DNA of 64,000 nt, from contig NZ_JAJQXW010000002.1 in NCBI RefSeq assembly GCF_021246445.1, positions 496,001 to 560,000 of the forward strand, given 5' to 3'. This stretch comes from Rhabdothermincola salaria. Its GTDB lineage: Bacteria > Actinomycetota > Acidimicrobiia > Acidimicrobiales > Acidimicrobilacustridaceae. A model generated the notes under the pieces. It was given only the letters and a program-made list of their open reading frames with translations, searched no databases and had not been told where the DNA came from. Shown piece after piece: positions 1 through 9,000 of the stretch. The first letter of the stretch is position 1. The number at the start of each line of letters is the position of its first letter. A program made the translations under genes and the position numbers.

Positions 1-682
1 CACCGTCGATCGCGTGCTTGAGGCGGACGTAGCACTCGGCGAGCTGCTGAGCCGAGAGGTGGCCGACCACCTCGGCCGCCGCCCGGTACTCGTTCTCCAT
101 GCTGCCCCCGACGTCGATGCCGACCTGGGCCACCGCCGCCTCGGCCGCGTCCGGACCCCGCTGTTCCTCCACCGATGCCGCCAGCTGGACGACGAGGGCG
201 CGTAGGAAGGGCTCGCGGCCGAAGCCGCCATCGGGACGGGCCTCGTCGGGAGCGGGCAGGGCGTCGATGCGGTGGCGGGGGGGATCGAGGTCCGCGGCGG
301 TGGGCCGGTTGACGGGCAGGGTGGCGCTCACGTGGGAGCCGCGGTGGCTGCGGCGACGCACCGCCAGGCCCCGGGACAACCGATCGGCCAGGAACAGCCC
401 GCGGCCACCCACCGAGAGGTGGTCTTCGGGGAGGGCCGCCTGCAGGTCGAAGCCGGGGCCCAGGTCCTGGACGGAGAGCAGCGGGTTGGTGCCGCTCCAG
501 GTGAGCGACACCCAGGCCACGCCTTCGGTGTGGCGCTCGACGTTGGAGAGCAGCTCGGAGATGGTGATCTCCGCCCCGGCGAAGTCGTCGGCGGGGTCGC
601 CGTGGCGTTGCAGGTAGTCCATGACCTGGTGGCGGAGATCGGAGCCGGAGCCGGCGACCCGGGTGTCGAGGAACCACTCCAT
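1..682 (-). CDS. ATP-binding (HATPase, RsbW-like) signalling protein, 3' end beyond left edge
   Basis: The frame opens at ATG 682 and has no stop before the left edge, so the C-terminus is missing; 227 codons are visible. The N-terminal ~125 residues carry the boxes of GHKL/serine-kinase-type ATPases: an N box (ELLSNVERH), a G1 box (DLGPGFD) and a G2-like GGRGLFLADRLS. This resembles anti-sigma-factor kinases such as RsbW. The rest is helical, with no family I recognise (ends ...AECYVRLKHAIDG). A TACCGT -10-like box ends exactly 8 nt before the ATG, suggesting leaderless expression. It is divergent from the dehydrogenase at 827. A role in partner switching or phosphorelay is inference from the fold; no receiver or phosphatase domain is visible. 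Confidence 0.72.
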   Translation of the reverse strand, partial: MEWFLDTRVAGSGSDLRHQVMDYLQRHGDPADDFAGAEITISELLSNVERHTEGVAWVSLTWSGTNPLLSVQDLGPGFDLQAALPEDHLSVGGRGLFLADRLSRGLAVRRRSHRGSHVSATLPVNRPTAADLDPPRHRIDALPAPDEARPDGGFGREPFLRALVVQLAASVEEQRGPDAAEAAVAQVGIDVGGSMENEYRAAAEVVGHLSAQQLAECYVRLKHAIDG

Positions 683-690
683 GAGTCGCC

Positions 691-696
691 ACGGTA
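691..696 (-). promoter_or_regulatory. -10 box TACCGT, leaderless promoter of the HATPase gene
   Basis: On the minus strand TACCGT (fits TAnnnT) lies 8 nt upstream of ATG 682. No good Shine-Dalgarno sequence precedes that ATG. The spacing matches five other genes of the window. Confidence 0.45.
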
Positions 697-784
697 GGCC
701 TGTCGCGCCCCTCCTCGTCGATCCACTCGGCGGTGCGGCGGGAGGTCGGCGACGTCCGGCTCGGCGCCTCTGCCAAACAGGCGT

Positions 785-803
785 TAGGGTGATGCCGATC
801 ACC
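785..803 (+). promoter_or_regulatory. -10 box TAGGGT overlapping a perfect inverted repeat (putative repressor operator)
   Basis: TAGGGT at 785-790 overlaps the perfect dyad GGTGATGCCGATCACC at 788-803 (6-bp arms, 4-nt centre). It lies 24 nt before the dehydrogenase ATG, so a bound repressor would cover the -10 and the expected start site. I could not assign a -35. The operator role is inferred from symmetry and position. Confidence 0.4.
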
Positions 804-826
804 ACGTCTGCTCGGAGGAGCTCGCC

Positions 827-1585
827 ATGGGGCAGTTCGACGGCAAAGTGGTCCTCGTCACGGGGGCCGCGTCAGGCATCGGACGAGCCTCGGTGCGGCT
901 CTTCGCCGGTGAGGGTGCCCAGGTCGTGGCAGCCGACATCGACCTCGACGGGGCCGAGCAGACTGCCGAGCTCGTGCGCGCGGCCGGGGGTGATGCGCTG
1001 GCCGTGCCGGTCGACGTGGCCGACAGCGCGGCGGTGGCCGAGATGGTGGCGCGCACCGTGGAGACCTACGGGCGTCTGGACGTGGCCCACAACAACGCCG
1101 GCATCATGGGCGCCGGCGCCGACGTCGCCGACATGGACGACGACGTGTGGCAGCGGGGCATCGACGTCATGCTCAGCGGCGTCTTCTACTGCATGAAGCA
1201 CGAGATCCCGCACCTCGAGGCCGCCGGCGGCGGTGCCATCGTGAACACCTCGTCAGGAGCCGGCCTCATCGGTTTCCCCGGCCAGGCCAACTACGTGGCG
1301 GCCAAGCACGGGGTCATCGGCCTCACCCGGTCGGTGGCCCTCGAGGTCATCGGCAAGGGCATCCGCGTCAACGCCATCTGTCCGGGCACCGCCCGCTCCC
1401 GCATGGTCGACGAGTGGATGCAGGGCAGCGCCGAGGCCGAGGCCGAGATCGCCGGCCTGCACCCCATCGGGCGCATCGCCGAGCCCGAGGAGATCGCCCA
1501 GGCCGCCGTCTGGCTGGCCTCCCCCGCCGCCTCGTTCGTGGTGGGCGTGGCCCTGCCCGTCGACGGCGGCTACACGGTCCCCTGA
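827..1585 (+). CDS. Short-chain dehydrogenase/reductase (SDR), NAD(P)-dependent
   Basis: A 252-residue classical SDR oxidoreductase. The Rossmann cofactor motif TGAASGIG is at residues 12-19, NNAG at 89-92, the catalytic Ser near 142-143 (NTSSGAG), and Tyr156/Lys160 in the YVAAK motif. The ending PVDGGYTVP is the usual SDR C-terminus, and the length is typical of the classical subfamily. The ATG has a strong ribosome site (GGAGGAG about 6 nt upstream). An acidic residue after beta-2 (ADID) favours NAD(H) over NADP(H); that is inference. The next gene is an amidohydrolase 82 bp downstream on the same strand, with a possible hairpin between. Substrate unknown; oxidation of a hydroxylated lipid or steroid-like compound would fit, but nothing here proves it. 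Confidence 0.9.
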   Translation: MGQFDGKVVLVTGAASGIGRASVRLFAGEGAQVVAADIDLDGAEQTAELVRAAGGDALAVPVDVADSAAVAEMVARTVETYGRLDVAHNNAGIMGAGADVADMDDDVWQRGIDVMLSGVFYCMKHEIPHLEAAGGGAIVNTSSGAGLIGFPGQANYVAAKHGVIGLTRSVALEVIGKGIRVNAICPGTARSRMVDEWMQGSAEAEAEIAGLHPIGRIAEPEEIAQAAVWLASPAASFVVGVALPVDGGYTVP

Positions 1586-1588
1586 CCG

Positions 1589-1614
1589 GCTGCCGCCCTG
1601 GCCCGCCCGGCAGC
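1589..1614 (+). terminator. Possible hairpin terminator after the SDR gene
   Basis: GCTGCCG (1589-1595) and CGGCAGC (1608-1614) form a 7-bp stem with a 12-nt loop just after the SDR stop. There is no U-tract, so it may be a weak terminator or attenuator before the amidohydrolase gene. Confidence 0.3.
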
Positions 1615-1667
1615 GCGCCGAGACCGACCATCCCCGCTCCATCCCTCCGTCTCACCCAGGAGTCCCC

Positions 1668-3131
1668 GTGACCTCGGAATCGCAGCAGATCCGCGAGCAG
1701 CTCGACCACCCGATCATCGATGCGGACGGCCACGTGCAGGAGTATCTGCCGGCCGCCATGCCCTACCTGCGCGAGGCGCTGGGGCCGAAGAAGTTCGAGG
1801 AGTACCGGGCCCAGACCAGCCAGCACGACAGCATCATCGGTGGCCACGACTGGGAGCGCCGTCAGCGCACCCGCACACCGCAGAGCGCCTGGTGGGGCAC
1901 GCCGGGCAACACCCGCGACCTCGCCACGGCCGCCATCCCGGGCCTGCTGCACGAGCGCATGGACGAGTTCGGCATCGACTACTCGATCCTCTTCCCGTCC
2001 AAGGCCCTCGGCATCGCCGGCCACGACGACGACGAGATGCGCAACGGCCTGTGCCGGGGGTTCAACGACTTCCTCTTCGACACCTACCGGCCCTACGCCG
2101 ACCGGCTCACCGCCGGTGCGGTGATCCCGATGCACACGCCCGACGAGGCGTTGGTCGAGCTCGACCGTTGCGCGGCCAACGGCGTCAAGGTGGTGAGCTT
2201 CCCCGAGGGGGTGCTGCGGCCCATCGAGGAGCCGGGAGCGGCCTCGCCGTGGTTGCTGCCCGGCCAGACCCACTGGTTCGACACGTTCGGCCTCGACAGC
2301 GCCCACGACTACGACCCGGTGTGGGCCAAGTGCGTGGAGCACGGGTTCGCGGTCACCTTCCACGGCGGTCTGGGCGACCTCGCTCCCTTCACGTTCACCT
2401 CGATCAGCAGCTACGTCTACAACCACATCGGGTTCTTCGCCGAGCGCATGAACCGGCTCTGCAAGAGCCTCTTCATGGGTGGTGTCACCAACCGCTTCCC
2501 GACCCTCAACATCGCCTTCCTCGAGTGCGGCGTGGGGTGGGCGTCCAGCTTGCTCATCGACTTCATCGAGCACTGGGAGAAGCGCAACCTCGAAGCGCTC
2601 GAAGGCAACCTCGACCCGGCCCTGGTCGACCTCGACGAGTTCGAGCGGCTCATGACCTCCTACGGCGCCGACCTGCTGGTCAAGGCGGGCGACGTCGACG
2701 TGAAGGCCACCCTGCGCGACATGATCGCGGTCGGGGTCGAGCCGCCCCACCGTGACGAGTTCCGCTTCATGGGCATCGAGAAGAAGTCCGACATCCGCGA
2801 CAAGTTCGTGCCCCGGTTCTTCTTCGGCTGCGAGGCCGACGACCGGGCCATCGCCTTCGCCTTCTCCGAGGCCAACGCCTTCGGCGCCCGCCTCCAGCCC
2901 ATCTTCAGCTCGGACCTGGCCCACTGGGACGTCGAGGACATGGCCGGCGTGGTCGACGAGGCGCACGGCCTCGTGCGCAAGGGGTTGCTCACCGACGCCG
3001 ACTTCGCCGACTTCACGTTCCACAACCCGGTGAAGCTCTTCACCCAGGGCAACCCGGGGTTCTTCGACGGCACCGTCGTCGAGTCGGCCGCCCGCAAGGC
3101 CATCGAGTCGGGAGCGGTCTCCACCGCCTGA
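1668..3131 (+). CDS. Metal-dependent amidohydrolase (amidohydrolase-2 / ACMSD-like TIM-barrel family)
   Basis: A 487-residue protein with a GTG start preceded by AGGAG at 5 nt spacing. The N-terminus has DADGH (residues 18-22), the variant first metal motif seen in many actinobacterial amidohydrolase-2 proteins where HxH is expected. Later conserved pieces include VTFHGGLGD (candidate ligand His), FLECGVGW and a C-terminal FSSDLAHWDVEDM segment that supplies the candidate catalytic Asp. The fold is expected to be a TIM barrel performing hydrolysis or decarboxylation. It sits directly behind the dehydrogenase and may share its pathway. The LuxR regulator starts 64 bp later on the same strand but looks like a separate unit. 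Substrate cannot be assigned. Confidence 0.82.
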   Translation: MTSESQQIREQLDHPIIDADGHVQEYLPAAMPYLREALGPKKFEEYRAQTSQHDSIIGGHDWERRQRTRTPQSAWWGTPGNTRDLATAAIPGLLHERMDEFGIDYSILFPSKALGIAGHDDDEMRNGLCRGFNDFLFDTYRPYADRLTAGAVIPMHTPDEALVELDRCAANGVKVVSFPEGVLRPIEEPGAASPWLLPGQTHWFDTFGLDSAHDYDPVWAKCVEHGFAVTFHGGLGDLAPFTFTSISSYVYNHIGFFAERMNRLCKSLFMGGVTNRFPTLNIAFLECGVGWASSLLIDFIEHWEKRNLEALEGNLDPALVDLDEFERLMTSYGADLLVKAGDVDVKATLRDMIAVGVEPPHRDEFRFMGIEKKSDIRDKFVPRFFFGCEADDRAIAFAFSEANAFGARLQPIFSSDLAHWDVEDMAGVVDEAHGLVRKGLLTDADFADFTFHNPVKLFTQGNPGFFDGTVVESAARKAIESGAVSTA

Positions 3132-3195
3132 TCCAGCGCCGCGCCCCGAAGGCGGGATGTGGGAGCATCGGATTCTGGACGACACGGCGGGAAGC

Positions 3196-5931
3196 ATGAG
3201 CAGCGACGATGAGCCGACCCACCACGGCGGAGGGGTTGCCCTGCTGGGCCGCCACGTCGTGACGGCGGAGCTGGCCGCGGGATGGCAGCGCACGCAGGCG
3301 GGCGGCGGGCAGGTCGTCGTCGTCGTCGCCGATGCGGCGATGGGCAAGTCCAGCCTCCTGCGCTGGCTCCGGGCTCACATCGGTCCCGATGGGGGGACCG
3401 TCGTGGAGGTGGTTGGGCGCGGCGGCGACCTCGCCCGTCCGCTGTCGTCGTTGGGTGAGCTCCTGGGGCGACTCCCGGACGCCGATCCCTTCGTCGCCCG
3501 CCTGGACGCGGTCGACGAGGTCGATCCGATCGTCGCCGGCCACGTCCTGCGCGAGGCGCTCGAGAGCGCGGCGCGCCTCCGACCGTTGGTTGTGCTGGTG
3601 GACGACGTCCACGACATGGACCCGGCCAGTCGCACGGCGGTGAACCTGGCCCTGAGGGGCGCCGTCGCCCCATGCCTGCTGGCCGTGGCGGCCGGCCGAC
3701 CCACCGACGCGGTGATGGCCTTTGCCGAGGGCTTCCGGACCCTCCGAGTGGAGGGCTTGGAGGATGCCGACGCCCGCCGGTTGCTGCTGGCATCGGCATC
3801 GACGCAGGTGGCCGATGCGGTCCTGGTGCGCCTCCTGGAGGTCTCGCAGGGGAACCCCTTGGCCTTGCGGTCCCTGCCCGACCACCTCGAGCCGGGACAC
3901 CTCGACGGCACGCAGCTCCTTCCCGAGCCGATCCCGGTGGCGGGCGACCTCCGCGATGCCTTCGAGCGACCGCTCGCCTCGCTCACCCCTCCGGCGCGTG
4001 AGCTGATCGAGCTGGCGGCCGTGAGCGCCGACGGGTCGATGGCGGTCATCGGGGCAGCCGTGCCCGGATCGATCGACGAGCTCGTGGCCGAGGTGGAGGC
4101 CGCCGGTCTCGGACACCTCGACGACGGTCGCCTCGTGTTCACCCACCCGCTGGTGCGTTCCGCGGCGGTGGTGGCGATGTCGCGGCGCCGTCGCCGAGAG
4201 CTGAACGGTCGCCTGGCGGAGGTCGCGCAGATCCCGGTCGAGACCCGTCTGCTGCACCGGGCGCACAGCATCCTCGGCCCGGACGAGGTGCTGGTCGACG
4301 CACTCGAGGACGCGGCGCGGCGCCAACGGGCTCGCGGAGGGGCCGAGGGCGCCGCCCGTCTCCTCGAGCGAGCCGTCGCCCTCTCGGGCGACGCCGACCG
4401 GTGCCAGAGGATGCGCATCGACTCCGCCGACGTGCTCGCCGTGTCCGGCAGCCACCTCGCGGCGCGCCGTCAGCTCGAGACCGTTCACGACGGGCCCGAG
4501 GACAGGGTCGGGGCGGCGCGGTGGCGGGCGATGGCCTCGATCCGGCTGGCCCGCATCGAGGCGTTGAACGGCGATCCGCTCGGCGCCTGGCAGCGGCTGC
4601 GGGAGTGCGTGGCGGTCGCCCCGGAGGCCGAGGTCGGGGTCGTCCACTCCACGATGGCCGTTCCGCTGGGGATGCTGGGCCTGGTCCGCGAGATCGAGGT
4701 CCAGGCCGCGCTCGCCATCGAGCACACCGAGCCCGGGACGGTGCCCCGCCACGTGGCGGACGTGGTGCACGCCCACGCCGTCGGAGCGACGGCGGAGGGT
4801 CGTGGTCGGCACCTCGTGGAGGCCCTCCCCGAGATCGACCTGCTGGACGCGCTCGACCACGATCCTCAGCTGGGCCTTCACCTCGGTCGCTCGTTCGGTC
4901 TGGCCGAGCGGATCGACGACGGCGTCGAGGCGCTGACGGCGCTGGCTGCCCGGGGCCGGGGTGAGCGGGCCCGGGCCTCGCTGGCCATGACCTACGGCAC
5001 CTTGGGCGAGCTGCACGTCCGGGGTTGCCGCTACGACGAGGCGATCGCCAACCTCGACGAGGCGTTGGTGCTGAGCCTGGCGACCGGGCAGCGGGCGTTC
5101 GCGCCGTTCTGGTTCGCGCTCAGGGCCCGGGTTCGCTCCGTGCGCGGGGACCACGACGGGGCCAAGGCCGACCTCGACGCCGGTCTGGGCATCGCCGACG
5201 AGCTCACCCTCCTGGGGGCGCGGTACTTCCTCCTGGGGGCGGCAGGGATGGACGCCCTCACCCGGGACGCCCCGGCCGAGGCGGTCGGGTTCCTCGAGGA
5301 GTGCCGCTTCTTCGAGAACGCTGGTGGGGTCCTGTCCCCCAACCTCGGACGGTGGCGCCCCGACCTGGTGAGCGCCCACCTGGCACGCGGTGACGACGAC
5401 CTGGCGTCGGAGGTGCTGGGGCCGCTGACCGACGCCGCAGCTGCGCCGGGGGCGAGCCGATGGACGCGTGGTTCGGCCGCATGGTCGGCCGGCTTGGTCG
5501 CTGCCCGCCGAGACCCGGTCGCGGGTGACCGGCTGCTGCAGGAGGCGGTCGAGATCCTCGACCCCGTGGCCGACTGCTTCGACCGCGCTCGTGCGCTGCT
5601 CGACCTGGCCCGGCTCCGGAGTCGTCGGGGTACGGCGGCCTCCGAGGAGGTGGCGGCGGAAGCCCGCTACGCCTTCCGTCGCCTCGGCTCGGTCCCCTGG
5701 GAGGACAAGGTCGCCGTCCATCGGCGAGCCGATGGTGCCGGCGGGATCGCGGAGCTGAGCCCGGCGGAGCTGCGGGTGCTGTCGGCGGTCAGCCGCGGGG
5801 CCACCAACCAGCAGATCGCGGTGCAGCTGGGGGTGAGCCCCAAGACGGTGGCCAACCACCTCTCGGCGATCTACCGGAAGCTGTCGGTGTCGTCGAGGAC
5901 CGAAGCCGCACACCGCTATCTCGACCGCTGA
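3196..5931 (+). CDS. LuxR-family ATPase/TPR transcriptional regulator (module copy 1)
   Basis: A 911-residue LAL/MalT-like regulator. Residues ~1-330 form a STAND-type ATPase with a P-loop (ADAAMGKSS, GKS at 50-52) and Walker B (LVVLVDDVHD, near 133-142). The middle ~500 residues are helical TPR-like repeats, for example around RASLAMTYGTLGEL. The C-terminal ~60 residues are a LuxR helix-turn-helix (LSPAELRVLSAVSRGATNQQ, then SPKTVANHLSAIYRKL). I chose ATG 3196 (MSSDDEP) over an upstream in-frame ATG at 3157 because the paralogue at 37703 begins at the matching point (MSDTAQ). The giant surface-protein gene follows 136 bp downstream, and the same pairing recurs at 37703-50931. That makes this the likely regulator of the giant gene; the regulation is inference. 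Confidence 0.85.
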   Translation: MSSDDEPTHHGGGVALLGRHVVTAELAAGWQRTQAGGGQVVVVVADAAMGKSSLLRWLRAHIGPDGGTVVEVVGRGGDLARPLSSLGELLGRLPDADPFVARLDAVDEVDPIVAGHVLREALESAARLRPLVVLVDDVHDMDPASRTAVNLALRGAVAPCLLAVAAGRPTDAVMAFAEGFRTLRVEGLEDADARRLLLASASTQVADAVLVRLLEVSQGNPLALRSLPDHLEPGHLDGTQLLPEPIPVAGDLRDAFERPLASLTPPARELIELAAVSADGSMAVIGAAVPGSIDELVAEVEAAGLGHLDDGRLVFTHPLVRSAAVVAMSRRRRRELNGRLAEVAQIPVETRLLHRAHSILGPDEVLVDALEDAARRQRARGGAEGAARLLERAVALSGDADRCQRMRIDSADVLAVSGSHLAARRQLETVHDGPEDRVGAARWRAMASIRLARIEALNGDPLGAWQRLRECVAVAPEAEVGVVHSTMAVPLGMLGLVREIEVQAALAIEHTEPGTVPRHVADVVHAHAVGATAEGRGRHLVEALPEIDLLDALDHDPQLGLHLGRSFGLAERIDDGVEALTALAARGRGERARASLAMTYGTLGELHVRGCRYDEAIANLDEALVLSLATGQRAFAPFWFALRARVRSVRGDHDGAKADLDAGLGIADELTLLGARYFLLGAAGMDALTRDAPAEAVGFLEECRFFENAGGVLSPNLGRWRPDLVSAHLARGDDDLASEVLGPLTDAAAAPGASRWTRGSAAWSAGLVAARRDPVAGDRLLQEAVEILDPVADCFDRARALLDLARLRSRRGTAASEEVAAEARYAFRRLGSVPWEDKVAVHRRADGAGGIAELSPAELRVLSAVSRGATNQQIAVQLGVSPKTVANHLSAIYRKLSVSSRTEAAHRYLDR

Positions 5932-5991
5932 CGCGCTCCTCGCCGGAGCGGCGCCGATCACCCGCCTCGTCGCCGGCGGGGGTCGCGATGC

Positions 5992-6012
5992 GGGAGTCGG
6001 GAGTCGGGAGTC
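5992..6012 (+). repeat. Three tandem copies of GGGAGTC upstream of giant gene 1
   Basis: A 7-bp unit is repeated exactly three times at 5992-5998, 5999-6005 and 6006-6012. It ends 10 bp before the promoter block of the giant gene. Copy 2 lacks it. It could be a regulator-binding array or slippage; undecided. Confidence 0.6.
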
Positions 6013-6022
6013 GCTAGGTGAT

Positions 6023-6059
6023 ATGTCCTACTGACCGGGTCGAGCGCGCTCCGTAGCTT
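6023..6059 (+). promoter_or_regulatory. Promoter of giant gene 1 (conserved with copy 2), leaderless
   Basis: The -35 element CTGACC is at 6031-6036 and the -10 element TAGCTT at 6054-6059, with a 17-bp spacer. The spacer contains the perfect palindrome GAGCGCGCTC (6042-6051). ATGTCC lies at 6023-6028. Only 8 nt separate the -10 from GTG 6068, so the transcript should start at or next to the start codon. The block aligns with 40510-40546 upstream of giant gene 2, with the same ATGTCC-to--10 distance (31 bp), spacer and -10-to-GTG gap. Confidence 0.65.
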
Positions 6060-6067
6060 TTGTTGCC

Positions 6068-9000
6068 GTGGAGATCCTGGGCGGAGAAGGACTGATCGCA
6101 CGCGCACCGAGAGGGCGGGTGCGACTCTGGTGGGCGGTGGCCATGGCGGTGGTGGTGGCCGCGGCCGCGACCGGGGTGGCGGCGATCGTCGGCGCCGACG
6201 AACCGGTGTGGGACGCCGAGGACGTGCTGGTCGTCGCGGCGGTCGACGTCGACACCACGAGCGGGTCGCGAGCGGTGAGCGTGACGTGGCCGACCCCCGG
6301 GGGCACGATCGACGGCTTCGAGCTGCTCCGCGACGGTGCCGTCGTGGCCACGGCCGGCGGTGATGCGCGCGCGCTGGTCGATCCTGCCGCGCCCGAGGGC
6401 GGAGACATGGCCTACTCGGTGCGGGCCATGGCCGAGGGGAGGGAGCTGGCCGAGCTCCGAGGCCCGGAGGTCCGGATCACGGCGGACACCCTGGACTGCA
6501 CCATCACCTGGACCGGTGCCGCCGGCGACGGGTGGGGTGACGATCGGAACTGGGCTCCCGTGCTGGTCGATGCCAAGGGGGATCCGACCCTGCGCAGCCC
6601 CGGGCCCGCCGACGCGGCGTGCGTCGAGGCCAACCACAACCTGCCGATCAGCATCTCGGAGAAGGAGCCGGCCGTGGGTTCGCTCGCCGCTCCGGCTGGA
6701 TCGGCCGCGGCCGGGCCGTTGCGCATGGTCGACGGCGGCGGGCTCGAGGTGCTGGGGTCCTTCGACGCGCGGAACCTCCGGATCGATGGCGGGGACCTGG
6801 CGTTGCGGGCCGGCGGCGTGATCAGGGCGACCTCGACGGTGGACCTGTCGTTGCGGGGTGGCTCGCTCGACATCACCGGCACCCTGGCGGTGACCAACGG
6901 CCTGAACGGCGACGTCCGGGTGTACGACGGGGCCGTCGTCTCTCTGCACGGCGGTCGACTCCTCGTCGACGAGCTCACCATCGGGCCCCCTCGGATCGGC
7001 CTGCCCGCCGACGCCTCGCTCGTGGCCAGCGGGGGCCACGTGCTCGAGGCCTCGCGCACCTCCGTCAACGGTCGAGGCGATCTGTCCGTGGCCGGCGACG
7101 GCGGGACGCTACGCACTGGTTCGCTCGACGTGTGGCGCAACGACGGCGACGGGCGCACCTCCGTGGCCTGGGCGGTCGGTGGCGTGGGCGATGCGCTGAC
7201 CCCGGACTCGATCCGCTCGCGTGCCGACAACGAGCTCGTCCTCGGCGACCTGCTGGCGATCGACGCCGGTGACGACGTCCTCGAGGGCGTCGAGCTCGAC
7301 GTCGAGGGCCGTCTCGTGCTGGGCGAGAAGGTCGGGGCCATCGGCGACCTGACCCTCCAGGGCCCTGACGCCGAGCTCCTCACCGGCGGGTCGGCGGTAC
7401 CGAACGCCGGCGTCGAGCACGTGGACCGTCTGAACGTGTGGTCCACTTCGACGGTCTGGCCGGGCGACCTGTCCAGTGAAGCGATCAGCCTCGACGACGC
7501 CGAGCTGTCCGTGCAGGGCGCTCTCACCGACGGGCCGGCGGACGGGTTCGAGCTGGAGATGCGCAGATCCACGCTGCGGGTCGGCGACCCGCTGGTGATC
7601 CCGCCCGGGCGGGAGCTGGCGCTGTACTTCGGGCCCTCGGTCTTCGACGGCGACCTCGTGCTCGACGGTCGGCTCCCTCTCGACCAGGCGATCGACGGGA
7701 CCGAGTTCCCCTCGCTCACCGTCTCGGGTGATGTCCAGGTCCGCGACGGGGGCGAGATCACCCTGCTCCACGGCCAGGACGCACTCGAGGTCCAGGGCCG
7801 TCTCACCGTCGACCCGGATGGCGTGATCAGCGTGTGGCTGGACGAGGCACCCGATGGCCCCGTGCTGCTCGTGCCCGCCGGTGGGGCGGTGGCCGATCCT
7901 CGATCGATCGCGCTCACCGGTCCGGGCGCCGACAAGGCCGTCGTCGAGGTGCGCAACGATGGTCTCTGGGCCGTGCCCGGCGACCCCGGCGACCCCGGCG
8001 ACCCGGGCGACCCGGGTGATCCGGGTGATCCGGGTGATCCGGGTGATCCGGGTGATCCGGGTGATCCGGGTGATCCGGGTGATCCGGGTGAGAAGTGCAC
8101 CGAGGCCCTCCCCGGGGTCCTGGGCCTGTCGTTGACCGGGTGCTGGAGCGACCGCGGCGAGGGCGTCTACGCCGCCGGCGTGGCGGTGGCCCCGGACGGG
8201 GATCTGCCCGGCATCGGAGGGATCGTGTTCGAGCCCTCGGCGGGGGTCGAGCTCCTGCTCGACCTGTCCGAGCCCACCCAGCCTCGCCTCCGTTCGGTGC
8301 TGTCGGCCGACGAGTCCCAGCTCGGCGACACCTCGGTCACGGTCCCGCTGATCGGGCGCGACGGCGGCGACGTGGATGGTGCGTCGTTCCCCGCCTCCGA
8401 CGGCTCGTCCATCGATCTGGGGACCTTCGGCGTCGACTGGCGCCTGGACCAGCCCATCGACCTCGCCTCCGTCGCCGACCTGTTCGGGCTCCCGCTGCCG
8501 GACGGCATGACCCTCCAGGTCGTGAACGACGCCTGGCTCCTCGGCGCGCCGATCCCGTTGCCGGCGGTGGTCGGTGGCCAGACGGCGGACTTCGCGGCGG
8601 TGATCAGCGACCTGGGCATCGATCCGGCCGACCTCTCCCTCGAGGGGATCGAGGACGCCGTGTTCGCCGAGCTGGCCGCCCTCCAGGACCTGGCCCTCAC
8701 CTGGGCGGGCGACACCACCTGGCGCATCGTCTCGGCCATCGGCGATCCCTTCGCCATCGACGGTGAGCTCGACTACGACGGGGACCTGACGGCGGGCACC
8801 CTGGTCGTGTCCGGCCTGAGCGTGGCCGGCCTCGGTGATCCCGACGCCACCGTCACCCTCGAGTTCGACCGGTCCCAGGGCCGGTGGTCCGGCCAGTACG
8901 AGGTGGCCGACGGCCAGAGGGTGGACGTCGAGCTCGACACCGACGGCACCTCGCTGGTGGGCGGCACCGTGGCCCTCGCCGACGTCGCGTTCGGCCTGGC

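Noticed and set aside
3157-3195. LuxR regulator 1 starting at ATG 3157
   Set aside because: The paralogue's start aligns with ATG 3196, and the added 13 residues have no counterpart.
7979-8086. Tandem 9-bp repeats considered as a CRISPR or iteron array
   Set aside because: The unit is 9 bp without spacers, in frame, encoding Gly-Asp-Pro within a long gene.
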